7,451 nucleotides of DNA from Corallincola sp. Lineage in GTDB: Bacteria; Pseudomonadota; Gammaproteobacteria; Enterobacterales; Neiellaceae. Below the pieces are notes generated by a model, which saw nothing but the letters and a program-made list of their open reading frames with translations, was not told the DNA's origin and made no database searches. Below are positions 1 to 6,673 of the stretch, one piece after another (the stretch's first letter is position 1; the number at the start of each line of letters is the position of its first letter). The stretch is taken from assembly GCA_017998495.1 (NCBI GenBank), contig JAGOCY010000058.1, positions 1 to 7,451 of the forward strand, in the 5' to 3' direction. The translations under genes were made by a program, and so were the position numbers.

Positions 1-970
1 GTAGCTCCAGGTCAAACCAGATCCGCGGTTGCCCGGAGATCACGGCATCGCCCGCCACCAGCAGTGCCCCTCGCAGCAGCGCGCCTTCGCCCCAGTGCAG
101 CTCCGCCACAGTGCCACCGTCGCCAGCGACCAGCAGCAGGCCGTTGATCTCCGTACCGGCGGCCACACGCAGGCGCCCCGCATCCACCACCAGCAGCCGG
201 GGCCGCAATGCGGAACCTATGGCCGTGCCGTAAAGCAGGCAGTCACCAGACCACCACAGCGCTTCGGCCGCGCGCAACTGAGTGGCGCAATCGCCATCAG
301 CCGCCCGGGTAAAGCCGGGGGCATCACGCAGCCAGGGCATCCCCAGGCCGAAGGTCTGGGCCAGCAGATCCGCCATCAGCCGCCGCTCCGCCCGCACCGG
401 CAATCGCCATAATGGTGGACAGCCGCTTGCCACCAGCGTTGGCGCACAGCGTTCCAGTGCCAGCGGCGGTGGCTCAGCGCCGCTCACCAGCCCCAACAGT
501 TCGCCGTCACCGGCAGCAGCCAACGTCAGCTGCTCTAAGCTCAGGCTGCCCTGCACCATCAGCGGTACCAGCGGCAACTGTTTGAGCAGTGGCCGCTGCC
601 ACCACCACTGGCGTACCGTGGCTGTGGCCAGCCCGTCACGGCTGTTGGCGCTCACCTCCAGCAGCCAGTCGAATGGCCAGTCTGGATGGCCGTTGCTGTC
701 CACCATCAGCCGCCCCACCACCGCCGTCGAGGCTGGGGCCACGCCGCCAGGCTCTAGCCGCTCGGCCTCGACCGCCATCGCCAGTGCCGCTTCAGCCTGT
801 AACAGGGCTCTGATATAGCTGGCTTCGCCGCTCAGGGCACGTAGCTCCAGCTGCCGCTGCCCGGCCAAGCCCACCACCGCCAGCAGCAGGATGGTACCCA
901 GCACCACCACCAGCAGCAGGGTAGCCATGCCGAATTGGCGCTCCCGACTAGTCATGGCGCCAGACGCCAT
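1..970 (-). CDS. pilX: PilX-like type IV pilus minor pilin (partial, C-terminus beyond the window)
   Basis: The minus frame is open from 970 to the left edge (323 codons plus one base, no stop). I chose ATG 970 because GGAGG (977-981) lies six bases upstream; the in-frame ATG at 955 has no Shine-Dalgarno. The N-terminus has a 14-residue leader ending RQFG, a prepilin cleavage site (G14|M15), and then a hydrophobic helix of about 20 residues. The usual Glu at mature position 5 is Leu, as in GspK-type tip pilins. The rest is periplasmic, with cysteines near residues 175, 184, 228 and 244. At the far end two strand-like repeats, GLLLVAGD (277-284) and GALLVAGD (301-308), lie 24 residues apart and resemble the beta-repeat C-terminus of long PilX-like proteins. 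Its length exceeds the classic Pseudomonas PilX of about 200 residues. It overlaps pilW by 23 bases, so coupled translation is likely. It probably joins a pilus-tip or priming complex processed by PilD. The family call is fairly sure; the symbol is less so. Confidence 0.75.
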   Translation of the reverse strand, partial: MASGAMTSRERQFGMATLLLVVVLGTILLLAVVGLAGQRQLELRALSGEASYIRALLQAEAALAMAVEAERLEPGGVAPASTAVVGRLMVDSNGHPDWPFDWLLEVSANSRDGLATATVRQWWWQRPLLKQLPLVPLMVQGSLSLEQLTLAAAGDGELLGLVSGAEPPPLALERCAPTLVASGCPPLWRLPVRAERRLMADLLAQTFGLGMPWLRDAPGFTRAADGDCATQLRAAEALWWSGDCLLYGTAIGSALRPRLLVVDAGRLRVAAGTEINGLLLVAGDGGTVAELHWGEGALLRGALLVAGDAVISGQPRIWFDLEL

Positions 971-1640
971 TGCGCACCTCCACTCGCAGCCGTAACGGCC
1001 GCTGTAGTTCAGGGACCATCTGATCATGCAGCATCAGGGCAACGGCGATTTGTGGCTGGGCCAGCTGCCAGCTCGTGGCCGTGGGCGCTGGTGGCCAGTA
1101 GATGGCGAACGGCGGCTCGCCCTCCAGCACCGCCACCCCAATACCGGGGGTGGTCAGCGTCTCCCAGCCACCGCTGGTGCAACTGCCGCCGCCACGGCTT
1201 AGCTGCAGCTGATCACCGCGCAGGCGCAACGCGAAATTCTCATTGCTGGCACTGCTGGTGGCCGCAGCGTGCCAGGGGGCGGTCAACGGCTCACCACCTT
1301 GCAGCCGACCATCACCGTTAAGGTCATAGCGATAACGTAGACAGTGGCCGTCATCCGCCGTCGACAAGGCGGTAAATGGATTGGCCAGCGGCTCGTTGAG
1401 CAGGGCAACGCCGGCTCGCCAGTGGCCCGCACGGCGCAATTCACGGCCGATAAAGCCGGCCACTAGCAGCGTCTCGTCGGCCAGCCGGTTGAGCTGTTGC
1501 TGCTGTTGATAATGGCGGACAAACGCCAGCCAGCAGCTGATAAAGGCGGCTGATAGCATCAGGCCAATCACCATGCTGATCAGCAACTCAACCAGTGTCA
1601 GGCCATGGGGCTGACAACCCGCCTGTCGCTTCAATCGCAT
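948..1640 (-). CDS. pilW: PilW-like type IV pilus minor pilin (prepilin)
   Basis: The 230-residue product has a 13-residue leader ending PHG and a class III prepilin motif, G13|LTLVE, with Glu18 at mature position 5. A hydrophobic helix follows (about 14-42). After a run of five Gln (45-49) comes RELRRAGHW (66-74), typical of PilW/MshO-type pilins. A canonical EF-hand-like loop, DLNGDGRLQGGE, occupies 106-117. The sections FALRLRGDQLQL and GGWETLT also match the family. Minor pilins of this type prime pilus assembly and sit at the tip, exported through the PilQ secretin after PilD processing. ATG 1640 is the only usable start, because a stop lies just upstream in frame. It lacks a well-placed Shine-Dalgarno and overlaps the end of fimT by 10 bases, so translation is probably coupled. 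MshO is the alternative name; genomic context (fimT before, pilX after) favours PilW. Confidence 0.8.
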   Translation of the reverse strand: MRLKRQAGCQPHGLTLVELLISMVIGLMLSAAFISCWLAFVRHYQQQQQLNRLADETLLVAGFIGRELRRAGHWRAGVALLNEPLANPFTALSTADDGHCLRYRYDLNGDGRLQGGEPLTAPWHAAATSSASNENFALRLRGDQLQLSRGGGSCTSGGWETLTTPGIGVAVLEGEPPFAIYWPPAPTATSWQLAQPQIAVALMLHDQMVPELQRPLRLRVEVRNGVWRHD

Positions 1641-2134
1641 GCTCCGCCCCCCACATCATCGGGACGGCACAAGCGCACCCTTCCCAAGCGCGACACCACT
1701 ATTTGCAGGCGGCTACCATCGTCGCTGCGCAGCTGCACATGGCCGGCAGTGGCGGCGCCACGCAAGGGCGAGAAACGGGCAACGCCATCACCCGCAAAAC
1801 TCAGCTCGCTGATCCTGACCCCACCCAGCCAGCCCGCCTGCAGCTGGTACTCGGCACGGCCACGACAGCCACTGTCCGCGCAATCACAGACGGGGTTCGC
1901 CACCACCAGTGCGCAGCCCTGTTCAATGTTAATGGCCACGCCATGGCTGACGCCGGTCTGCAACGCCCGGCGCTGAGCAAACTGAAAGAGTTGGGAGAGG
2001 GCCTCAGCCGCAGTGGTGAGGGCCTGACGTTGACGCAGAGAGCTGAAAGCCGGAGTCGCTGTGGCGAGCAATATGGCCATGATGGCCAGCACACATAGCA
2101 ACTCCGGCAGCGACAATCCTGTCTGCCGTTTCAC
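1631..2134 (-). CDS. fimT: FimT/GspH-family minor pilin, likely DNA-uptake pilin
   Basis: The 167-residue protein has a short leader ending QTG, a cleavage site G6|LSLPE with Glu11 at mature position 5, and a hydrophobic helix to about residue 30. The soluble part follows the FimT/GspH pseudopilin pattern and ends in VSRLGRVRLCRP, which contains a GRxR motif (151-154). In Legionella FimT that C-terminal motif binds DNA and supports natural transformation. Six cysteines lie outside the membrane helix (74, 83, 85, 90, 156, 166), so disulfides are likely. The start is GTG at 2134 with GGAGG (2141-2145) six bases upstream; the ATG beginning at 2136 is in another frame and stops at once. It is the first gene of the fimT-pilW-pilX set. 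No promoter of quality is visible in the 137 bases upstream. A role in uptake is inference from the motif. Confidence 0.85.
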   Translation of the reverse strand: MKRQTGLSLPELLCVLAIMAILLATATPAFSSLRQRQALTTAAEALSQLFQFAQRRALQTGVSHGVAINIEQGCALVVANPVCDCADSGCRGRAEYQLQAGWLGGVRISELSFAGDGVARFSPLRGAATAGHVQLRSDDGSRLQIVVSRLGRVRLCRPDDVGGGACD

Positions 2135-2135
2135 A

Positions 2136-2153
2136 TTGAGCCTCCATGCTCAA
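2136..2153 (-). promoter_or_regulatory. Hairpin presenting the fimT Shine-Dalgarno
   Basis: On the minus strand TTGAGC and GCTCAA form a perfect 6-bp stem around the six-base loop ATGGAG. The fimT Shine-Dalgarno GGAGG (2141-2145) sits mostly in the loop, with one base in the stem. The hairpin ends one base before the GTG start codon. It may modulate ribosome access; there is no direct evidence that it does. Confidence 0.4.
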
Positions 2154-2207
2154 GGTTAGACCCGACAGCAGACAGCAGGACACGGGTGATGCACTGTTAT
2201 GGCAACA

Positions 2208-2223
2208 GGCGCGTGGTTGCGCC
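2208..2223 (-). other. GC-rich hairpin between menA and fimT
   Basis: GGCGC and GCGCC form a 5-bp stem with a six-base loop, about 50 bases after the menA stop codon. No U-tract follows on either strand, so it is not a convincing intrinsic terminator. It could stabilise the menA transcript 3' end or assist Rho-dependent release. This is the only structure I see in the 2135-2271 gap apart from the fimT hairpin. Confidence 0.25.
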
Positions 2224-2271
2224 AGCCAGCAGTGAACAAAGTTTGATCGATGTTGAATTTTTGCGCAGCCG

Positions 2272-3129
2272 CTATACCAGCAGCCAGGCCAACGCCATGG
2301 CCAAGGCATAGCGGGCAGTAGCAGCCAGTAACGGATTGAACTGCGAGCCATCGGCGACCAAGGCCTGGCGCCACAGGTGAACCGCCCACCACCCCAGGGC
2401 AACCGCCAGCGGCAGCAGCCACCATGGGCTGACCAGCAGGCTCAACAGCAGCACCGGCAGCAACAACAGCCAGCCATAGAGCAGCAGGCTGCGTGGCCGC
2501 CCCAGGCGCAGCGCCAGCGTGCGTTTGCCGGCCGGGCCATCGGTAGGAATATCACGCATGTTGTTGACCAGCATGATGGCGGCAATCGGCAAACCGACAG
2601 CGACCGCAGGCAACAGCCACAGCAGCTCAAGCCTGCCGCTCTGAACAAAGGCTGAGCCCAGCACCGCCACTGGCCCGAAAAACAGAAAGGCCGTGACCTC
2701 ACCCAGACCGTGCGAAGCCAGCGGCCAAGGGCCACTGCTGTAGGCCAGCGCCGCCAGCAAGCAAATGGCGCCGAGCAGCAACAGCCACCAGCTGCTGGCC
2801 GCAGCCAGATAAAAACCGCAGGCCACCGCCACCAGCCCACAGCACAGCACCCCCAGGCGCATTGCCGCCACGCTGATCCGCTGCTGCTGCACCATGCGCG
2901 GCGGCCCCAGCCGCGCCTGACTGTCAATACCAGCCACCCCGTCGGCCAGATCGTTGGCGAAGTTGACCAGCACCTGCAGCGCGGTGGCACAGAGCAGGCT
3001 GATCAGCGCCAGCCCATAGCTGCCCTCACCCTGCTGCAACACCAAGCCATTGCCCAGCAGCAGCGGGGCAAGAGATGCAGGCAGGGTACGGGGACGGGCG
3101 GCCTCCAGCCAGGCGCGCCAGTCAATCAT
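2272..3129 (-). CDS. menA: 1,4-dihydroxy-2-naphthoate polyprenyltransferase
   Basis: MenA transfers a polyprenyl chain from its diphosphate to 1,4-dihydroxy-2-naphthoate, giving demethylmenaquinone, the penultimate step of menaquinone (vitamin K2) synthesis, in the inner membrane. The 285-residue product belongs to the UbiA superfamily. The N-terminal WLEAARPRTLP is typical of MenA. The first Asp-rich motif, NDLADGVAGID (N59, D60, D63, D69), and the second, NNMRDIPTDGPAGKRTLA (D193, D197, G201, K202), bind the Mg-diphosphate. I count about eight or nine hydrophobic segments, as expected. It is slightly shorter than E. coli MenA (308). ATG 3129 overlaps the nlpI stop as ATGA, with AAAGGG eight bases upstream, so the two genes are probably co-translated. 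The gene implies a menaquinone-using, facultatively anaerobic lifestyle. UbiA is the alternative, but the motif wording fits MenA. Confidence 0.93.
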   Translation of the reverse strand: MIDWRAWLEAARPRTLPASLAPLLLGNGLVLQQGEGSYGLALISLLCATALQVLVNFANDLADGVAGIDSQARLGPPRMVQQQRISVAAMRLGVLCCGLVAVACGFYLAAASSWWLLLLGAICLLAALAYSSGPWPLASHGLGEVTAFLFFGPVAVLGSAFVQSGRLELLWLLPAVAVGLPIAAIMLVNNMRDIPTDGPAGKRTLALRLGRPRSLLLYGWLLLLPVLLLSLLVSPWWLLPLAVALGWWAVHLWRQALVADGSQFNPLLAATARYALAMALAWLLV

Positions 3130-4040
3130 GAAGCTGGCCCTTTGCCGTCGCGGCTAGCCGCCACGGCCAGTTGCTGGAGTTCGTAGAGGGCGAAATTATG
3201 CTCAACAAACTCGAAGATATTGGTGCCCGCCGCCAGCCGGAAATAGTTGGCAGCCGCCTCTTTGTTGCCTTCAGCCAGTAACTGCTGGCCGATATAGAAG
3301 TAGGCCTCGCACAGCCGTTCATCGCGGTCGGCAGGATCGCCCTCGCGGTTTTCATGCTCGGCCTCGCCGGCCAGCCGCAACAGCTCGCTGGCACTCAGCT
3401 CGCCGCTGAAATAGCTCAGCAGCGTGCGCCCCCAACCCTGGCGCACCAGCGGGATCAGGTGGTTCAGACGGTCATGGGCCGCCTGCGGGTCCAGCTCGCG
3501 CTGAATGAGGTAAAGCCAGATCACCCGATAAGGGTCGCTGACATCACGCCGGTAGTAGTTCTCAAGGTCGCTCAGCGCCAGTTGATGACGGCCGGCGTAA
3601 TGCAGGGCAATACCGCGGTTGAGCAGCGGAAAATCGGCGTTGGGTGCCAATTCAATAGCCGAGTCGAGCGCCTCATAGGCATCGTCAAACTGGCCCATGA
3701 GGGTAAATTGCACGCCGAGCTGGTTGTAGGCTTCGGCAAAGTCGGGGCGTAGCTCAACAGCACGCCGGAAGTCGACATGGGCCAGCCAGTCTAGCCCCAT
3801 GCGGCTGAAATAGAGGCCACGCTGGTAAAACAGCAGGGCCAGTTCCGCTTCGTCGCGCTCGGCGCCATCCAGAAACTGGCCGATACGCACCGCCGCCACC
3901 TGGTCCTGCAACGACGGCTGACGCGGGGTCGCCACCGGCAGGCGTTCAAACTGGGTCGCCGGATCTGTGGCACAACCAGCCAGCAGCGTCACCGTCAACA
4001 GTGCCAGCCACCAGCGTTTTGCCATACCTGCCATCGCCAT
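3126..4040 (-). CDS. nlpI: NlpI-like TPR outer-membrane lipoprotein
   Basis: NlpI is an outer-membrane lipoprotein. In E. coli it acts as an adaptor for the periplasmic protease Prc, delivering the peptidoglycan endopeptidase MepS for degradation. This product has a lipoprotein signal with a lipobox LLAGC (Cys23 from ATG 4040) and then tetratricopeptide repeats (about 65-100, 101-134, 135-167 and again about 245-278). Stretches such as NRGIALHYAGR, WLYL and FVEHNFALYEL match E. coli NlpI over nearly its full length (about 304 versus 294 residues). The start is ambiguous: TTG 4043, ATG 4040, ATG 4034 and ATG 4025 are all in frame. GGAGG (4045-4049) lies four bases before ATG 4040 and ten before ATG 4034, and all choices keep a working signal peptide. 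It follows pnp as in E. coli and overlaps menA by four bases. Confidence 0.92.
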   Translation of the reverse strand: MAMAGMAKRWWLALLTVTLLAGCATDPATQFERLPVATPRQPSLQDQVAAVRIGQFLDGAERDEAELALLFYQRGLYFSRMGLDWLAHVDFRRAVELRPDFAEAYNQLGVQFTLMGQFDDAYEALDSAIELAPNADFPLLNRGIALHYAGRHQLALSDLENYYRRDVSDPYRVIWLYLIQRELDPQAAHDRLNHLIPLVRQGWGRTLLSYFSGELSASELLRLAGEAEHENREGDPADRDERLCEAYFYIGQQLLAEGNKEAAANYFRLAAGTNIFEFVEHNFALYELQQLAVAASRDGKGPAS

Positions 4041-4057
4041 CAAGCCTCCACGCGGAC

Positions 4058-4080
4058 AAAAGGGGGGCCCGCAGGCCCCC
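4058..4080 (-). terminator. Rho-independent terminator after pnp
   Basis: On the minus strand GGGGGCC and GGCCCCC form a 7-bp stem with a four-base loop (4070-4073). A C and a run of four T follow. It sits 25 bases past the pnp stop and about 15 bases before the nlpI start region. The short U-tract suggests partial termination, which would let some transcription enter nlpI-menA. No clear nlpI promoter is visible in the gap. Confidence 0.75.
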
Positions 4081-4104
4081 GTTCATTGCAGCTGCAGCGG
4101 GGAT

Positions 4105-6195
4105 TTAGCCCTGCTTGGCTACTTCACGCATCGACAGGCGCACGCGACCCTGACGGTCGATCTCCAGCACCTTGACGTTCACCCGCTGGCCCTGCTCCAG
4201 CACGTCAGTGACCTTGTCGATACGCTCGTCGCTGATTTGCGAAATGTGCACCAGACCTTCCTTGCCTGGCAACACCTCGACAAAGGCGCCGAAATCAACA
4301 ATACGGGTGACCACACCGCTGTAGACCTCGCCCACTTCCACTTCGGCCGTGATCGCCTGGATACGGGCGATGGCGGCCTGGGCGTTGGCGCGGTTAACGG
4401 CAGCGATCTTGATGGTGCCATCGTCAGTGATGTCGATGGTGGTCTTGGTCTCTTCGGTCAGGGCACGGATGGTGGCGCCACCTTTACCGATCACATCACG
4501 GATCTTGTCCGGGCTGATGGAGATGGTGTAGATGCGCGGTGCGAACTCGGAGACCTCGGCACGCGGGGTGTTGATCGCTTCTTCCATCACGCCAAGGATG
4601 TGCATGCGCGCACCGCGGGCCTGGTTGAGGGCAACCTTCATGATCTCGCGGGTGATCCCTTCGATCTTGATGTCCATCTGCAGCGCGGTGATCCCTTCAC
4701 GGCTACCGGCCACTTTGAAGTCCATGTCACCCAGGTGATCTTCATCACCGAGGATGTCAGACAGCACCACAAACTTGTCGCCTTCGAGTACCAGACCCAT
4801 GGCGATACCGGCAACCGCCGCCTTCACCGGTACACCGGCATCCATCAGCGCCAGCGAGGTACCACAGACCGAAGCCATGGAGCTGGAACCGTTGGACTCG
4901 GTGATCTCGGAGACGACGCGGATGGTGTAGGGGAACTCTTCCAGCGTCGGCAGCACTGCCTGGACACCACGGCGAGCCAGACGGCCGTGGCCGATCTCGC
5001 GACGCTTGGGCGAACCGACCATGCCGGTTTCACCAACGCAGTAGGGGGGGAAGTTGTAGTGAAGCATAAAGCGGTCGTGACGCTCGCCAGTCAGCTCGTC
5101 GAGGATCTGGGCATCGCGCGGGGTGCCAAGGGTGGCCACCACGATCGCCTGGGTTTCGCCACGGGTAAACAGGGCGGAACCATGGGTACGGGCCAGCACG
5201 CCAGTGGCCATGCTCAAACCACGGATCATCTCCGGGTCGCGGCCGTCGATACGCGGTTCGCCAGCGATGACGCGGTCGCGCACCACGCGGTATTCCAGAT
5301 CGCCGAGCAGGGTCGCCAGCTCCTGCAGATCCAGATCCGGGGTCTCGGCCAGCAGGGCGTCAACGGTGGCCTTTTTGACAGCCTTGACTGCGTCCTGACG
5401 GGCAGTCTTGTCGATGATGCGATAGGCCTCACCGAAACCGGTGGCGGCCAGCGCCTTGACGCGATCAGCCAGCGCAGTGTTGGCCACCGGCGGGGTCCAG
5501 TGGTTCCACACCGGCGGATTGGCTTCCGCCTTCATCTCGTTGATGGCGTTGATCACGGTCTGCATGGCGTCATGGCCGAAGCACACCGCTTCCAGCATCA
5601 CCTCTTCAGAGAGGATCTGCGCTTCTGATTCCACCATCAGCACTGCGGCCTGAGTACCGGCAACCACCAGATCCAGGCGGCTGTTGTTCATCTCGGAACG
5701 CAGCGGGTTGAGCACGAACTGGCCGTCGATGTAGCCAACGCGTGCGGCGCCGATCGGGCCGTTGAACGGGATGTTGGCCAGGGTCAGGGCGGCAGAGGCG
5801 CCGATCATGGCGACGATGTCCGGCTGAACTTCCGGGTTCAGCGACATGACGGTGGCGATCACCTGCACTTCGTTATAGAAGCCTTCCGGGAACAGCGGGC
5901 GCACCGGACGGTCGATCAGGCGAGAGATCAGGGTTTCATTTTCGGTCGGACGACCTTCGCGCTTGAAGAAACCGCCCGGGATCTTACCAGCCGCATAGGT
6001 GCGCTCCTGGTAGTTCACGGTCAGCGGGAAGAAGTCCTGGCCAGGCTTGGCATCTTTGCGGGCAACCACAGTCACCAGCACGGTGGTGTCAGCCATTGAG
6101 GCGATCACAGCGGCGGTGGCCTGACGGGCGACAACGCCGGTTTCCAGGGTGACGGTATGTTGGCCGTATTGGAATGTTTTTACAGTCGGATTCAC
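4105..6195 (-). CDS. pnp: Polynucleotide phosphorylase (polyribonucleotide nucleotidyltransferase)
   Basis: PNPase degrades RNA 3' to 5' by phosphorolysis and can add heteropolymeric tails; it is a trimer and a degradosome partner. The 696-residue product has the full domain order: first RNase PH domain (about 1-210), helical linker (about 240-310), second RNase PH domain (about 315-545), KH domain with the GKGG loop (near 570-573), and S1 domain (about 622-692). The RNA and phosphate-binding region FFKREGRP (77-83), SNGSSS (434-439) and the catalytic aspartates in [10 protein letters not shown] (D486 and D492, same numbering as E. coli) are all present. It ends just after the S1 domain and lacks the Ala/Pro-rich tail of about 15 residues seen in E. 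coli. The start is GTG, with AAGGA seven bases upstream; the residues that follow fit the family N-terminus, so no ATG is needed. It lies 142 bases after rpsO, the classic pairing. Confidence 0.98.
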   Translation of the reverse strand: MNPTVKTFQYGQHTVTLETGVVARQATAAVIASMADTTVLVTVVARKDAKPGQDFFPLTVNYQERTYAAGKIPGGFFKREGRPTENETLISRLIDRPVRPLFPEGFYNEVQVIATVMSLNPEVQPDIVAMIGASAALTLANIPFNGPIGAARVGYIDGQFVLNPLRSEMNNSRLDLVVAGTQAAVLMVESEAQILSEEVMLEAVCFGHDAMQTVINAINEMKAEANPPVWNHWTPPVANTALADRVKALAATGFGEAYRIIDKTARQDAVKAVKKATVDALLAETPDLDLQELATLLGDLEYRVVRDRVIAGEPRIDGRDPEMIRGLSMATGVLARTHGSALFTRGETQAIVVATLGTPRDAQILDELTGERHDRFMLHYNFPPYCVGETGMVGSPKRREIGHGRLARRGVQAVLPTLEEFPYTIRVVSEITESNGSSSMASVCGTSLALMDAGVPVKAAVAGIAMGLVLEGDKFVVLSDILGDEDHLGDMDFKVAGSREGITALQMDIKIEGITREIMKVALNQARGARMHILGVMEEAINTPRAEVSEFAPRIYTISISPDKIRDVIGKGGATIRALTEETKTTIDITDDGTIKIAAVNRANAQAAIARIQAITAEVEVGEVYSGVVTRIVDFGAFVEVLPGKEGLVHISQISDERIDKVTDVLEQGQRVNVKVLEIDRQGRVRLSMREVAKQG

Positions 6196-6241
6196 GTGTT
6201 TGTCCTTCGCTCTTTTTTGTCTTTACCTTTTGGGCGCCGGT

Positions 6242-6247
6242 AGTATA
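6242..6247 (-). promoter_or_regulatory. Candidate pnp promoter (-10 element)
   Basis: The minus strand reads TATACT, one mismatch from TATAAT, placed about 47 bases before the pnp GTG. The -35 hexamer at 17 bases spacing is poor (TAGGGC), so either it is weak or it depends on other contacts. It lies downstream of the rpsO terminator, where a pnp-specific promoter would be needed, as in E. coli. Confidence 0.5.
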
Positions 6248-6291
6248 CGCGAAGGGATTGGGATGCCCTAGCCGGGGCGAAAGGCAAACGC

Positions 6292-6317
6292 AAAAAAGGG
6301 GCCTGATGGCCCCTTTT
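6292..6317 (-). terminator. rpsO intrinsic terminator / rpsO-pnp attenuator
   Basis: The minus strand reads AAAAGGGGCC, loop ATCA, GGCCCCTTTTTT: a 6-bp GC stem (6298-6303 with 6308-6313) extended by four A:T pairs, followed by T residues. It begins about 20 bases after the rpsO stop. In E. coli the matching terminator lets part of the transcription run into pnp; the same arrangement is likely here. The A-tract on the other side could also make it work for plus-strand transcription. Confidence 0.9.
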
Positions 6318-6337
6318 CGTGACTGGCGGAGTAGCGC

Positions 6338-6607
6338 TTAGCGGCGCAGACCCAGACGAGCCAGCAGTTCGGTGTAGCGCGCTTCGTCAGTGCGCTTGAG
6401 GTAGTCGAGCAGGCTGCGGCGCTGGCTCACCATGCGCAGCAGACCGCGGCGGCTGTGGTGATCTTTCTTGTTGGCCGCGAAGTGGCTCTGCAGCCCTTCG
6501 ATACGGGCAGTCAGCAGTGCAACCTGGACTTCGGTAGAACCGGTGTCGCCCTGGCCACGGCCGAAGTCAGCAACGATCTTGGCTTTCTGTTCAACGGTAA
6601 TCGACAT
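6338..6607 (-). CDS. rpsO: 30S ribosomal protein S15
   Basis: S15 binds the three-way junction of 16S rRNA helices 20-22 early in 30S assembly and contacts the 50S subunit. The product has exactly the family length (89 residues). It carries the signature [13 protein letters not shown] (21-33) and the highly conserved [18 protein letters not shown] (47-64), including the His and Arg residues that touch rRNA, and it ends in LGLRR like E. coli S15. ATG 6607 has AAGGAG seven bases upstream. It is the first gene of the rpsO-pnp unit. In many gammaproteobacteria truB precedes it; here the upstream side is instead a divergent B12 riboswitch, so the nusA-infB-rbfA-truB-rpsO chain is broken. The leader contains inverted repeats that could serve autoregulation. 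Confidence 0.99.
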   Translation of the reverse strand: MSITVEQKAKIVADFGRGQGDTGSTEVQVALLTARIEGLQSHFAANKKDHHSRRGLLRMVSQRRSLLDYLKRTDEARYTELLARLGLRR

Positions 6608-6651
6608 AGTGAAACTCCTTCACAAGGTAAATGATGCTTACCGGTCACTAT
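6606..6651 (-). promoter_or_regulatory. Candidate S15 translational operator in the rpsO leader
   Basis: Three pairings can be drawn on the minus strand. ATAGTGA (6645-6651) can pair with TCACTAT (6606-6612), a 7-bp helix that reaches into the AUG start codon. Inside it GGTAA/TTACC (6638-6642 with 6626-6630) forms a 5-bp hairpin. GTGAA/TTCAC (6619-6623 with 6609-6613) forms another, with GGAGT of the Shine-Dalgarno in its loop. The long helix and the last hairpin share bases and exclude each other. E. coli S15 represses its own mRNA through such alternative folds; here the role is inference. Confidence 0.5.
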
Positions 6652-6673
6652 CCCAGCAGCATCGGGGGCGCGC

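Noticed and set aside
29..818. Overlapping plus-strand frames in the first 800 bases
   Set aside because: They lie opposite the pilX-like gene, which has a Shine-Dalgarno, a prepilin N-terminus and an uninterrupted frame. The plus-strand products look random (Gln, Pro, Ser, His-rich).
1..850. Ten-base direct repeat GTAGCTCCAG at 1-10 and 841-850
   Set aside because: Both copies encode Leu-Glu-Leu in the same gene. The length is within chance for this composition, and no mobile-element structure surrounds them.
868..920. Repeated CACCACC/CAGCAGCAGG tracts resembling a tandem repeat
   Set aside because: They are CTG, GTG and related codons of the hydrophobic Leu/Val helix of the prepilin, not an independent repeat.
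2154..2271. Search for a fimT promoter
   Set aside because: I found no -35/-10 pair with good spacing on the minus strand. Candidates such as CATAAC or TCTAAC lack a partner, so no promoter is listed.
3967..5628. Long open frame of 553 codons on the plus strand, opposite nlpI and pnp
   Set aside because: It is antisense to the well-supported pnp gene, its composition (many His, Asp, Gly, Leu) mirrors pnp codons, and it resembles no protein I know. GC-rich genes commonly leave the antisense strand open.
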